A stretch of 49,701 nt of DNA, taken from contig JBBRZI010000006.1 of NCBI GenBank assembly GCA_038236865.1, forward strand, positions 1-49,701, in the 5' to 3' direction. This DNA comes from UBA4729 sp038236865 (GTDB lineage Bacteria; Patescibacteriota; Saccharimonadia; Saccharimonadales; UBA4665). This document shows positions 32,752 to 41,284 of the stretch, piece after piece. Position numbers and translations under genes: made by a program. The notes under the pieces were generated by a model. That model saw nothing but the letters and a program-made list of their open reading frames with translations, was not told the origin of the DNA and searched no databases. How positions within the stretch are numbered: the stretch's first letter is position 1; each line of letters starts with the position of its first letter.

Positions 32752-35700
32752 TTAGTGCCATCGCCCCCGCAGCGGTTGGGTGTGGTCAGTGAATCCCAGT
32801 GCCAGGCCTCAAACGAGTACTGTTTAAAACCAAAAGCGGCGGCGTTATTATTGAGCCAGTCCCAAGACGCATTGCCGACTTGCTCGCCCCGACCAGAACA
32901 ACTTGTTGTGCTAGTGCCTTTTACGGTTATGGTGGCAAAGTCGATTGCTACACCAAGTTGGTGTAAGGACTGCCCTGGAGCGGCGCAAGCCGTACCGCTG
33001 CCAGTTCCCCCGCACGAGTCGGCTAACCTAAAAGAGCTGGAAGAACTCAACTGGACATTGGCAGTTTTGGCTTTTTCGCCAAGTGCCTGCCACGCACCGG
33101 CCACACGAGAACCCACTACCGCCCCACCACTAATGCTGGCACCTTGGGTGTTGTTGCCGGAGCCGCCAATGCTGGACAGCTGGCATAAACGGAGTGTTAA
33201 CGGGCCACTTCCCTGCTTCAAATCGCCCGTGTACCGACTGACTACCGTACCAAGGTCTTTGGTGCTGGCGGCACAGGGCACATCGGTTGAACTTTCCCCG
33301 ATATTCCCCACTATCTGACCATTTACTGGAGCCGTCGGGCTATTGCTAGTGCTGTTTTCGCTGATGTCTTGCGCCTGTGTTAGCTGGTCGAGGGTGTGGT
33401 TGTAGCTTTGAGCGACGCGCCAACGGAAGACCAGATCTCCATAAGTAGGATTGTTTGGACCAAGGCTCGTGGGGGAACATAGGCTGTCGTCGCTAAGGAC
33501 GCTACCATCAGTAGATCGTTTAATGAGTCCTTCGGCCAATATATCCCCCATTTGTTTCGTGCCATCAAAACACTGACCGTATTTACTAGCAATTTCGTCC
33601 TGTTTGGTGCTCGCGTCAAGCACCGCTTGGTTGGGCAACATTTTGTAACTATCGTCACTATCAATTAAAGCATTCTCTTGGTCCGACCAACCCCACTGAA
33701 CATTGCCATAGTTGGAGTTGTCGACCGAGCTAGCGGCTAGAGCGACGCGCGGACCAAATACACCTAAAGAGTTGCCGAATATAGCTACCGGATTAAAGAT
33801 TTTACCGCCCAAACTAAGGAGTGAAGAGAATATTGAAGCGTTCAAATTTATTTTTAGCGACAAGCCTAAACGCGTTAAGAGTGAGTTGGGGTTATTTACT
33901 GAAGCATAACGCTCAAAGAGGCTTTGTTGCTTGGTCTGAGCAGTGGCAAACTGCTGGTCGTTGATGTTTGTAGCCACCGATTCGGGACTCGTCAGGGGTC
34001 GTCCGTAAAACTGTTGCTGTTCGATTCTGCCAGCGGCCAGATTGCCTCCAGCATCGGTATCATTAGCAAAGCTAGTACCTGTGGCGAGGCTGCTATGGGC
34101 GGTACCAACTTGCGACATGACGATTATCTTGGCGATGATGGTGCCCCCGACTATCGCCGAGACTTGAATAGTCGTATCTTTAACAAAAGCTTTGGCTACG
34201 GCTTTTTGGGCAATAAACTTGGTCAATATACGAGTGGTGAGCCTAGGCACCGCCGTTTCGGTGGCAGCTATGACCGCAGCCTCGGCTGTAGCCTGGGCTT
34301 CACCGGTTCCAAAAAAAGAACCAATCGCGATGGTTGCTACGTTGGCCACACCTAACGCTATACCGGTTTTAATATCTGTAAGCACTGGGCAGCTGCCTGC
34401 CAGCTTATTGAATACACCAGCAATCGGATCAGGAAACAAAGCGTCGGCAATTGAGAACTGGCCGACGGGCGACGCTTGAACGCTGGCATAGTTGGTGGTG
34501 TTAACGGTTTGTCCGCTAGCCCGTAGTTCAGGATTTGACTTTTCGATATTACCCAATTTCCAGTTCATCGCCCCGACGGCGGCACCCGATGCTTGGAAAC
34601 CATCCTTTTGTTGGCTGGCACTCGATGCGACGTAATAAAACTGCCTTTGCAATTGAGCATTCTGGGTGTTAATTGTCGGGCCTGATTTTTGGAGTGAACC
34701 ATCATAAATTAAACACAGCGGAACGGCAACGGCATAAATAGGGTTAGCGACGCCGAGAGCTGTTTTAAAACCGCTATCTAGACTCGAAAGTGACGATTTC
34801 TCCAGAGCTTGGACTACTTCATTAGGCAGTTCGTTGGGGTTGGCGGCAATTGCTTTGGCGCTTGCCGGATCGTCTAGGGCCGTCTTTTCGGCAGCCTTAA
34901 CCTCTTCGGCGGTTTGGTTGATCTCTTTGCCGACCCCCGGGTTAGTGACGGGGTCATTGCCGGTGACGGCTTTGTAGGTGTCTTGTTCTATTAAAACTTT
35001 CGCCTCGGCGTCAGTCTTGCCTTGGTATTTGCCGATCGTCCAGGCTATCAAACTAATTCCTAACTCCTGCCTAATCTGTTTAGCGACCCTTCCTCGGATG
35101 ATTGGACCGATATCTTTGGCGCGCAAAGCTTCGTCAAGCGCCGGTGCAAAATCTTTGGCGAACGATACGTCTTTGCCGAACTGAACCCCAGGGATTAGCT
35201 TGCTAGCTAAGCGTCGGTCGTTGTTCACGGGAATGGGCTTATTGCCGATGGTGACACCCTCTAGCCGTGTTCTACCGAGTTTATTGGGTTCACTGTAATT
35301 AAATTTTAAGGTGTCACTGGTTTTGAAGTTGTCAATTACCTTATTGGGTCGGTAGTTGTCTAATTTGCCCCAAGTGTTATCTCTGAGGCCGCTATACTTT
35401 GTACCCAACTTTGAATAGAGGGTATTATCGGCGGCTTCAATACCCATCTTTTCGGCAGCAATACGCTCGGAATTTTTTGCCATCGTTCGAGTGACCCTAG
35501 CAAACTGATAAGCGGCAATGTGTTCAGCAAAATTAGGGATCTTTAGTGAGCTCAACAAAACTACCAAAATGATGATTAAAATAAGACCACCGCCACCGCC
35601 ACCAGCCAAGAGTCCTACCGCCCACTTATTTTTCAGTAGTTTTGCGCCACCACCTTTGAGCTTTTGGCGGAAGGTCAGGCCAGTGTCCTTTTGGCTGTTG

Positions 35701-35939
35701 TAGAGCGAACCGCCGGACTCCCCTTCCCCTTTTTCGGCCGTGTAGAGATTGCCGGCATCGGCCGACTTTGCCGACGTGTCGTCGCCTGCGGCTGCACCGT
35801 CGGCGTTATCGGCTGATGCCAAGTTACCGCGTGGTACACCATCGCCTTGCCCACCGCCCTCAAGGGCGCGCAGCCCAGGCAAGTCCGGTCGAATATCCGG
35901 GCGGTCCTCCTCAGGTAAGTTGTAGGCTGGTTCGCCCAT
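32748..35939 (-). CDS. Large membrane protein with C-terminal M15 (VanY-like) D,D-peptidase domain
   Basis: A 1063-residue protein. The first ~115 residues are acidic and cytoplasmic; a helix follows (WAVGLLAGGGGGGLILIIILVVLLSSL). The long middle has several further hydrophobic stretches (about 450, 540-560 and 600-620) and Ala/Gln-rich extracytoplasmic parts. The last ~125 residues match the LAS/M15 peptidase core: FRLADSCGG, SLHQLGVAIDFATI (the SxHxxGxAxD zinc motif) and EAWHWDSL (third ligand). A D,D-carboxypeptidase fused to a secretion-operon membrane protein is unusual. It lies 38 bases after the VirB4 gene. Middle function unknown. Confidence 0.75.
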   Translation of the reverse strand: MGEPAYNLPEEDRPDIRPDLPGLRALEGGGQGDGVPRGNLASADNADGAAAGDDTSAKSADAGNLYTAEKGEGESGGSLYNSQKDTGLTFRQKLKGGGAKLLKNKWAVGLLAGGGGGGLILIIILVVLLSSLKIPNFAEHIAAYQFARVTRTMAKNSERIAAEKMGIEAADNTLYSKLGTKYSGLRDNTWGKLDNYRPNKVIDNFKTSDTLKFNYSEPNKLGRTRLEGVTIGNKPIPVNNDRRLASKLIPGVQFGKDVSFAKDFAPALDEALRAKDIGPIIRGRVAKQIRQELGISLIAWTIGKYQGKTDAEAKVLIEQDTYKAVTGNDPVTNPGVGKEINQTAEEVKAAEKTALDDPASAKAIAANPNELPNEVVQALEKSSLSSLDSGFKTALGVANPIYAVAVPLCLIYDGSLQKSGPTINTQNAQLQRQFYYVASSASQQKDGFQASGAAVGAMNWKLGNIEKSNPELRASGQTVNTTNYASVQASPVGQFSIADALFPDPIAGVFNKLAGSCPVLTDIKTGIALGVANVATIAIGSFFGTGEAQATAEAAVIAATETAVPRLTTRILTKFIAQKAVAKAFVKDTTIQVSAIVGGTIIAKIIVMSQVGTAHSSLATGTSFANDTDAGGNLAAGRIEQQQFYGRPLTSPESVATNINDQQFATAQTKQQSLFERYASVNNPNSLLTRLGLSLKINLNASIFSSLLSLGGKIFNPVAIFGNSLGVFGPRVALAASSVDNSNYGNVQWGWSDQENALIDSDDSYKMLPNQAVLDASTKQDEIASKYGQCFDGTKQMGDILAEGLIKRSTDGSVLSDDSLCSPTSLGPNNPTYGDLVFRWRVAQSYNHTLDQLTQAQDISENSTSNSPTAPVNGQIVGNIGESSTDVPCAASTKDLGTVVSRYTGDLKQGSGPLTLRLCQLSSIGGSGNNTQGASISGGAVVGSRVAGAWQALGEKAKTANVQLSSSSSFRLADSCGGTGSGTACAAPGQSLHQLGVAIDFATITVKGTSTTSCSGRGEQVGNASWDWLNNNAAAFGFKQYSFEAWHWDSLTTPNRCGGDGTK

Positions 35940-35977
35940 AGATTTTTATTTCCACACTCACTAATTACTTACGCTTA

Positions 35978-37900
35978 TTATACGCTACCGGGATACAACC
36001 GGTTACTGAGGTCGATTGTGCCCTGCGGTTGGTTAAATTCACCCTGTTGCTGCTGCGACTTAATCTGTTGGACTTGCTGGGGGTTGGTGGTAATCAGCCC
36101 GGTTTCGGTCGGGCTGGCGACGACCTGGATGTGGACGTGGTTCTGCCCGGCAAAGAAGAGGCCTTGGCCGACCGGGAACTGGCTGAGGCGCTTCTTTTCT
36201 TCGCTGGTGAGCTTGAAGACGTCGCTCAGGACGTCAACGGCACTCGGCGACTGTTTGAGCAAGATTTGCATACTGGAGTTGGCGACGATTGACCGGCCCA
36301 TTCTCGAGCCCATAAAATCCTCGACATCCTGGGTGATTGTCGTCACCCCGAGGTTATACTTACGGGCGCGCTTGGCCAGTGAAAACAAGAAGTTAGCAGA
36401 GTCTTCGTACTTCATGAGCTGCCAGGCTTCATCGACGATCAGGATGCGCTTACGCTGGTCGCTCTTGGTTTTGTTCCAGATGTAGTTGAGGACGATGTAC
36501 ATGGCCACTGGGCGTAGCTCATCTTCGAGGTCCCGTACATTAAACACTACCAGCGGGTTATTAATATTGATGTTGGACTGCTGGCTAAAAATGCCGGCGA
36601 AGGTGCCGGTGGTGTATTTGCGTAGCCGCTGGGCCAACGACGGGCCGTTGCCGCCCATGTGCAGGAGTGTGTCGTAGAGGTCGGCGATGGTTGGCGGCAA
36701 GCCGGTGTGAGTTAACGGATCATTGGTGATGCCGGCTTTGGCGTAGGTTTCGATCAAGGCGGCGTCGAGGTCGGCCTCTTCGCTCGGAGCGAGGGCCGGT
36801 GTTATGACGTTATTGCCGCCGAGCAATTGGGCTTGGGCGCCACCCATCATCAGGCGCAGTAACCCATGCAGCGTGATCAGGTTTGAGCGCAGGGCGTTAT
36901 CGGCTTCTTCGGCGTCGACAACTTTTGGCAGATCGAACGGGTTGATGCGGGTCGCCGAGCTGAGGCTGAGCCGGACGTAGGCGCCACCAACGGCTTCACA
37001 CATCCGTTGATACTCGTTCTCGGGGTCGATGATGAATATCTCGGTACCGAACATCATGCTACGTAGGGCTTCGAGCTTGACGGTGAATGACTTACCGGCT
37101 CCCGCCTTGGCGAAGACGACGGAGTTGCCGTTCTCGAGACTGAAGCGGTCAAAGATAACCAGGCCGGAGTTGTGCATATTGACACCGTAGAGTATACCGT
37201 GGTCTTGGGTGAGATCGGCGCTGGTGAACGGAAAGCTGGTGCTGAGCGCCCCGGTACTCATGTTGCGGCGGATTTGTAGTTGGTCGACCAGTTGCGGCAC
37301 GGTGCTGTTAAAGCCCTGTTCTTGCTGGCTGGTGGCCGGCTTGGAGAAAACCAGCTGCTGGCCGAGCATCGATTCGACTTTGTGGCTGACGAATTCCAAT
37401 TCTTCAACGGAGTTGGCGTAGACCGTAAAGTACAGCCCGAAGCGGAAAAAGCGCTCCTCGCCGACCTGTAGTTTGTCGCGCATTTCCTCGGCGTCGATGA
37501 TGGCGGCCTGTTTGCCCGGGTCACGGATGCGGCCCTTTTCGCCGTCAATCTGAATGCCGGCTTCAAGTTGGGTGACTTTTTTGCGTAAGTTTTCGAGGAC
37601 GACCTGGGACTCGACCGGATAGACGTACATGCTCATATCGATGACCTCGTCCATGTTGACCATGCCGCTCAGCCATCCGGTGTACAGCTGGCGCGGGTAG
37701 CCGAAAACGTAGTAGGTACGGGCGTAGCGCGTGCCGAGCTGGAAGTGGGTGCTGCTGAACTCGAGCGAACTTGGGGCAATAAAATCACGGAGTGCAGTGA
37801 TGCCCTTCTGAAAGGCGGCTTGGACCTCTTGCTCTTCGCGGGCCCGTTGGGCCTGGGCGATAGCTACGGGATCGACGGCTGGTTTCTTGCCAAATGCCAT
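35978..37900 (-). CDS. VirB4/TraC-type secretion ATPase
   Basis: A 640-residue protein. The N-terminal ~230 residues resemble the middle domain of VirB4/TraC (YYVFGYPRQLYTGWLSGMVN, then VYPVESQVVLENLRKK). The ATPase domain has Walker A FAKAGAGKSFTVKLEALR (about 265-282), Walker B RILIVDEAWQLM and a downstream TITQDVEDFMGS motif with the conserved Gln. It drives pilus assembly and substrate passage from the cytoplasmic face. The true VirB4 N-terminus is encoded separately by the upstream gene at 38058-38981. Confidence 0.9.
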   Translation of the reverse strand: MAFGKKPAVDPVAIAQAQRAREEQEVQAAFQKGITALRDFIAPSSLEFSSTHFQLGTRYARTYYVFGYPRQLYTGWLSGMVNMDEVIDMSMYVYPVESQVVLENLRKKVTQLEAGIQIDGEKGRIRDPGKQAAIIDAEEMRDKLQVGEERFFRFGLYFTVYANSVEELEFVSHKVESMLGQQLVFSKPATSQQEQGFNSTVPQLVDQLQIRRNMSTGALSTSFPFTSADLTQDHGILYGVNMHNSGLVIFDRFSLENGNSVVFAKAGAGKSFTVKLEALRSMMFGTEIFIIDPENEYQRMCEAVGGAYVRLSLSSATRINPFDLPKVVDAEEADNALRSNLITLHGLLRLMMGGAQAQLLGGNNVITPALAPSEEADLDAALIETYAKAGITNDPLTHTGLPPTIADLYDTLLHMGGNGPSLAQRLRKYTTGTFAGIFSQQSNININNPLVVFNVRDLEDELRPVAMYIVLNYIWNKTKSDQRKRILIVDEAWQLMKYEDSANFLFSLAKRARKYNLGVTTITQDVEDFMGSRMGRSIVANSSMQILLKQSPSAVDVLSDVFKLTSEEKKRLSQFPVGQGLFFAGQNHVHIQVVASPTETGLITTNPQQVQQIKSQQQQGEFNQPQGTIDLSNRLYPGSV

Positions 37901-38057
37901 TAGAAGCTCTCTCCGTAAGCATTATTCATTGCACAATTTTCATTTAACAAATTATTTATCAGGTAGCATTTTTCATTTTGCCCGGAAGACACAACAATTG
38001 AAAATTGAAAGTTTTGCCAATAATTTGGCAAATGTGAATTAATCAATGGTAAGTGAC
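37901..38057. other. AT-rich spacer inside the secretion operon with a hairpin and a dispersed AT-rich repeat
   Basis: It contains TTTGCCA/TGGCAAA (about 38013-38032), a possible attenuating hairpin between the two VirB4-like genes. It also holds an AT-rich motif (37943-37981, TTTAACAAATTATT followed by TCATTTTGC) that recurs at 48837-48868 and, inverted, at 48898-48930. Confidence 0.5.
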
Positions 38058-38981
38058 TCATTGGAGCTCCCGTTGCAGATGGGCTTGGGTGGCCGCGCCC
38101 TGCCCTTTTGTGACGATATCGGCCGTCATTAGATTGAAGTTTTTGAGCTCTTGGCGGGTGGCGGTGTCGGGGTTATAGGTGTCGTAATACAGTTCGATGA
38201 GTTCTTGGGTGTCGAGGGGCAGCCCTTGAATACTGCACTGCAGTAGACCCGACAAGACTGATTGGACGCGGTTGCGTAGTTCTGATTTGGCGTTTTCGAG
38301 GTCGGCTTCGTGGATGGTGATGTGCTGCTCTTTGCTGCTGAATAAAGAGCCAATGCCACCAAAAAAGTTTTTGCTTTGTGACAGGGTTTGCTTGACGTCG
38401 GCCAGCGGGAAGAAAGGGATTATGACGTAAAACTTCTTGTCCATGATATTGGTCTGCTGGCTGAGGGCATCGATGTAGCCGATGTAGTCCTCCATGAGCA
38501 GTGCTAGCAGCATGTTATCGTGCTCGGTGCGGATTTTATCGAGCTTTTCGATGTACGGCTGTAGGTCGACTTTTTGGGAGCGGACAAAAATCTGGATGGG
38601 AAAATACAGGGAGTTTAAAAAGCCCTGGTAGCTGTATTCGACGGCTTCTTGCTCTTGCCCGCTCATCAGGTCGAAGTTGATGCTTTTGACCATGACGACA
38701 CAGCGGAACGAGCCGTCGTTCATGATGACGATGCCGTCGCGGATCTCGGCAATTTGCAAGGTATTCTGAGTGCTGTTGGGGTTGTTGGCCCGCGGGTGCG
38801 CGACGTTGACGGCGGTAGTGGCGTCTGAAGCGAAGACGTTTGAGCCCGGTGCGGTCGTCGCACCCGGTACGGCGTAGCCAGCTTGGGCCGGATAATTTTG
38901 GGCTGGCGGTGCCGGGTAGGCTAATGCCGGGGCAGGCCCCTGCGGATAAGGATTAGGTTGATTTGGATCTGCCGGATTCAT
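38058..38981 (-). CDS. TraC/VirB4 N-terminal-domain protein, separate polypeptide
   Basis: A 307-residue protein. The first ~65 residues are Pro/Ala/Tyr-rich and disordered. The remainder (IAEIRDGIVIMNDGSFRCVV, SYQGFLNSLYFPIQIFVRSQ, KKFYVIIPFFPL) matches the N-terminal domain of F-type TraC/VirB4 proteins, which contacts the membrane partner PrgI/VirB3. No Walker motif is present. It probably assembles with the ATPase encoded next, giving a split VirB4. This arrangement is recurrent in CPR genomes as far as I know. Confidence 0.82.
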   Translation of the reverse strand: MNPADPNQPNPYPQGPAPALAYPAPPAQNYPAQAGYAVPGATTAPGSNVFASDATTAVNVAHPRANNPNSTQNTLQIAEIRDGIVIMNDGSFRCVVMVKSINFDLMSGQEQEAVEYSYQGFLNSLYFPIQIFVRSQKVDLQPYIEKLDKIRTEHDNMLLALLMEDYIGYIDALSQQTNIMDKKFYVIIPFFPLADVKQTLSQSKNFFGGIGSLFSSKEQHITIHEADLENAKSELRNRVQSVLSGLLQCSIQGLPLDTQELIELYYDTYNPDTATRQELKNFNLMTADIVTKGQGAATQAHLQRELQ

Positions 38982-39021
38982 ATGGACTTGCCCACCCTGT
39001 TTTGTACGCTTGGTTTTAATA

Positions 39022-40137
39022 CTAGCGTAGTGAAATCACTACTTCGTCCTGAGGCGGCTCAGGATTTTTTACTTTATACGCCTCACGAGCCAAAGTCGAC
39101 ACATTTAAGTCGTTGTTGCGTGCTAGGTTCAGTATAGCAGGATCAGGAGTGGGTGTCATCGGTTCCGTTGGTTCGACTGGTGCCACTGGTACTGCCGGGC
39201 TAACAGGGGTAGGATTGGCGGTCTGGGCCGCCAGTGGCTGGAGGGTTTTCATGTGGGCATTGTAGTAGGACTGTGGGGGCTGATTGCCGTGGGCTTTTAG
39301 GCGATCCAAGAGGGCGGCTTCGTCGGCCGTTACCACCGGCCCGGCGGCCGAGTCGGTCGCTCCGGGTTGGACAACTTGGGCGGCGGCGAAGACGGCTTGC
39401 CCATCGGGTGGTGGCGCGGGTGTTTGATTTAAGAACCAGTAATTTTCGGGTGCAACCGGCGCGGCGGCAGCTGTTTCGGTTCGAACATCGTTCATGGTGT
39501 TGATCAGCTGTTGGTGGTGGGCTTGGCTCGATGCGTTGATCATCTGGTCAAACTGCTGGGCAATAGGGTTGCTGCGCTCGTCGAGGATGTCGTCCGAAGC
39601 CAACACTTCGTAATCCGGCACGGCCTGCGGCATGGCGGTGGCGTCAACCAACCGGTCAGAACTATCCCCAGCCGATGGTTGTGCCAACTGGTTGTACAGG
39701 TTCACGTTGACATTTTTAATCGCCCAGCCACGGCTATCGGTGGTGCTGGCGAGGGCGCTTAAGCGGCTACGGACTTGGCTTTGAGTCAGCCCGTTGGTCC
39801 GGACGATTGCAACTTTTTTCGGAACGGTAATCGTCACCAGTTCCTTGACGCCGCTTTGATCCCAAATCCGTTTGCGGGGCTTGAACAGGAAGCGAAGCTT
39901 GGCCAGTGCCCAGACTTCGGTCGGCTGGTCTTTGCCGATCGGCAGCGCAAAGAAGCCGGTAAACAGCGCCGGCGGCACAAACAGTATGAGCAAGAACACG
40001 GCCCCTTTTGAATAGGCCAGGAAGCTTAAATAGAGCAGAAAGACAGTTATTAGACTGAAAATGAACTGCCGGAGCGTCAACGGCCCCAGAATGTGATCTT
40101 CTGCTTCGATATCCTGAATTACTTTATATGTCGCCAC
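39022..40137 (-). CDS. PrgI-family (VirB3-like) membrane protein with long Pro-rich tail
   Basis: The frame is open to 40239, but PrgI proteins normally start like VATYKVIQDIEAEDHILGPL, so I choose the GTG at 40137 (371 residues). A GGGAG lies somewhat far upstream, so the start is not certain. Two adjacent membrane helices (LRQFIFSLITVFLLYLSFLA and GAVFLLILFVPPALFTGFFA) are followed by KPRKRIWDQSG, exactly the PrgI layout. The extra ~230 residues are Pro/Ala/Gln-rich and probably disordered. PrgI docks VirB4 at the membrane. Confidence 0.85.
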   Translation of the reverse strand: MATYKVIQDIEAEDHILGPLTLRQFIFSLITVFLLYLSFLAYSKGAVFLLILFVPPALFTGFFALPIGKDQPTEVWALAKLRFLFKPRKRIWDQSGVKELVTITVPKKVAIVRTNGLTQSQVRSRLSALASTTDSRGWAIKNVNVNLYNQLAQPSAGDSSDRLVDATAMPQAVPDYEVLASDDILDERSNPIAQQFDQMINASSQAHHQQLINTMNDVRTETAAAAPVAPENYWFLNQTPAPPPDGQAVFAAAQVVQPGATDSAAGPVVTADEAALLDRLKAHGNQPPQSYYNAHMKTLQPLAAQTANPTPVSPAVPVAPVEPTEPMTPTPDPAILNLARNNDLNVSTLAREAYKVKNPEPPQDEVVISLR

Positions 40138-40338
40138 AGTTGAAGCTATTTCTCCCAAGAGGCCATGAAGCCCAAAAGAATTATTTATGAAACCGTCTCG
40201 ATAAGGGTGCCGTACCGGCCGGATAGCCATGAAACGCACATCTATACCATAAAGATCTTAACGTTTATGCTAACAAAAATAATTATACCATCGCTTTAGC
40301 GAAACACGCCGAAATAGGGGCAAGAATAATCAATACAA

Positions 40339-41235
40339 CTAACCAGTTTTTTTACGAGAGTTCTTGAGCTTGTTGGCGCCATGCGCAATGCCCGCGCCGG
40401 CCTTGTGGCCGTAGACTTTAGACGCACGTCCAGCTGCCTTGCTACCGCGCCATAGCAGCTCCCCTGTCTTGGTCGCGCCTTTTTTGATGCCGGATCCTAT
40501 GCGCTTGGCCACCGCTTTTGTTTTCTCGCGAACGGCGATAGTCCGGGCCGGGGTATCGTGGCTATGGATGCTTTTGCGCAAATTGTGATCATTTCGTTCT
40601 GCCGATCGACTGGCCCGACGGACCGTTCGGTGAGCGCTGCGCATGGCCCGTTTGGTGGCCGAAGACATCGGCGTCTCATCGATATACTCTTTGAGCTCGT
40701 GACCGTTCTCGATTACTGGACCGTACAGCCCGACTAATTGGTCATGAATGTGTTTTTTCTTAATTATTTTATCAACTCGGTAGTTTGCCCGAAGAGCGCT
40801 TTGTGCCTGCCACATAGTGCGGGGGTCTTCGGGGTTAGGCTGAAATATGGGGCGTTCTTCGGGGGGCAAATAACCCGGTCGTGTTAGCATGTGTCCAGCG
40901 AAAGCCGTCAGTGGATTATAGTCTTCGGTTGAAGGCTGGGTGTAGCTGGGTGCCTCTTTCACGGCTGGCGTAGTAATTCTATCGGGTGCTGTTTCAATCT
41001 GACTTAGGCTATCCATTGCGGCGAAGCGGTGAGGGGAAGCGTCGTCGTGCAGGTCCTCGGCTGGCCCAGATTTATTGATCCTGCGCTGCAGCATAGTGCG
41101 TCGGAGGCCCGTGATTGCCACCAGGCCTCTGTCGACTAGCCCAGTGGCAGCAGCTTCGGGTGTCGGAGCAGCTGTCGGAGCCTCAAATAAGGGCGGTTGG
41201 ACGAATTGCGGTCGATGTTCGGGCGAAGAAGACAT
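40339..41235 (-). CDS. Orphan basic protein of the secretion operon
   Basis: A 298-residue protein that I do not recognise. The N-terminal third is Pro-rich and probably disordered; the middle contains a helical segment (TMWQAQSALRANYRVDKIIK). The C-terminal third is extremely basic (KKGATKTGELLWRGSKAAGR, then KNSRKKTG), with no membrane helix. It lies between the PrgI and VirB6-like genes in the same direction, so a cytoplasmic accessory, perhaps nucleic-acid or membrane-surface binding, is plausible. Confidence 0.6.
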   Translation of the reverse strand: MSSSPEHRPQFVQPPLFEAPTAAPTPEAAATGLVDRGLVAITGLRRTMLQRRINKSGPAEDLHDDASPHRFAAMDSLSQIETAPDRITTPAVKEAPSYTQPSTEDYNPLTAFAGHMLTRPGYLPPEERPIFQPNPEDPRTMWQAQSALRANYRVDKIIKKKHIHDQLVGLYGPVIENGHELKEYIDETPMSSATKRAMRSAHRTVRRASRSAERNDHNLRKSIHSHDTPARTIAVREKTKAVAKRIGSGIKKGATKTGELLWRGSKAAGRASKVYGHKAGAGIAHGANKLKNSRKKTG

Positions 41236-41284
41236 AGACTGATGATAGCATTTTATCGTTCATATGTCAAATTAAGCATAAGCT

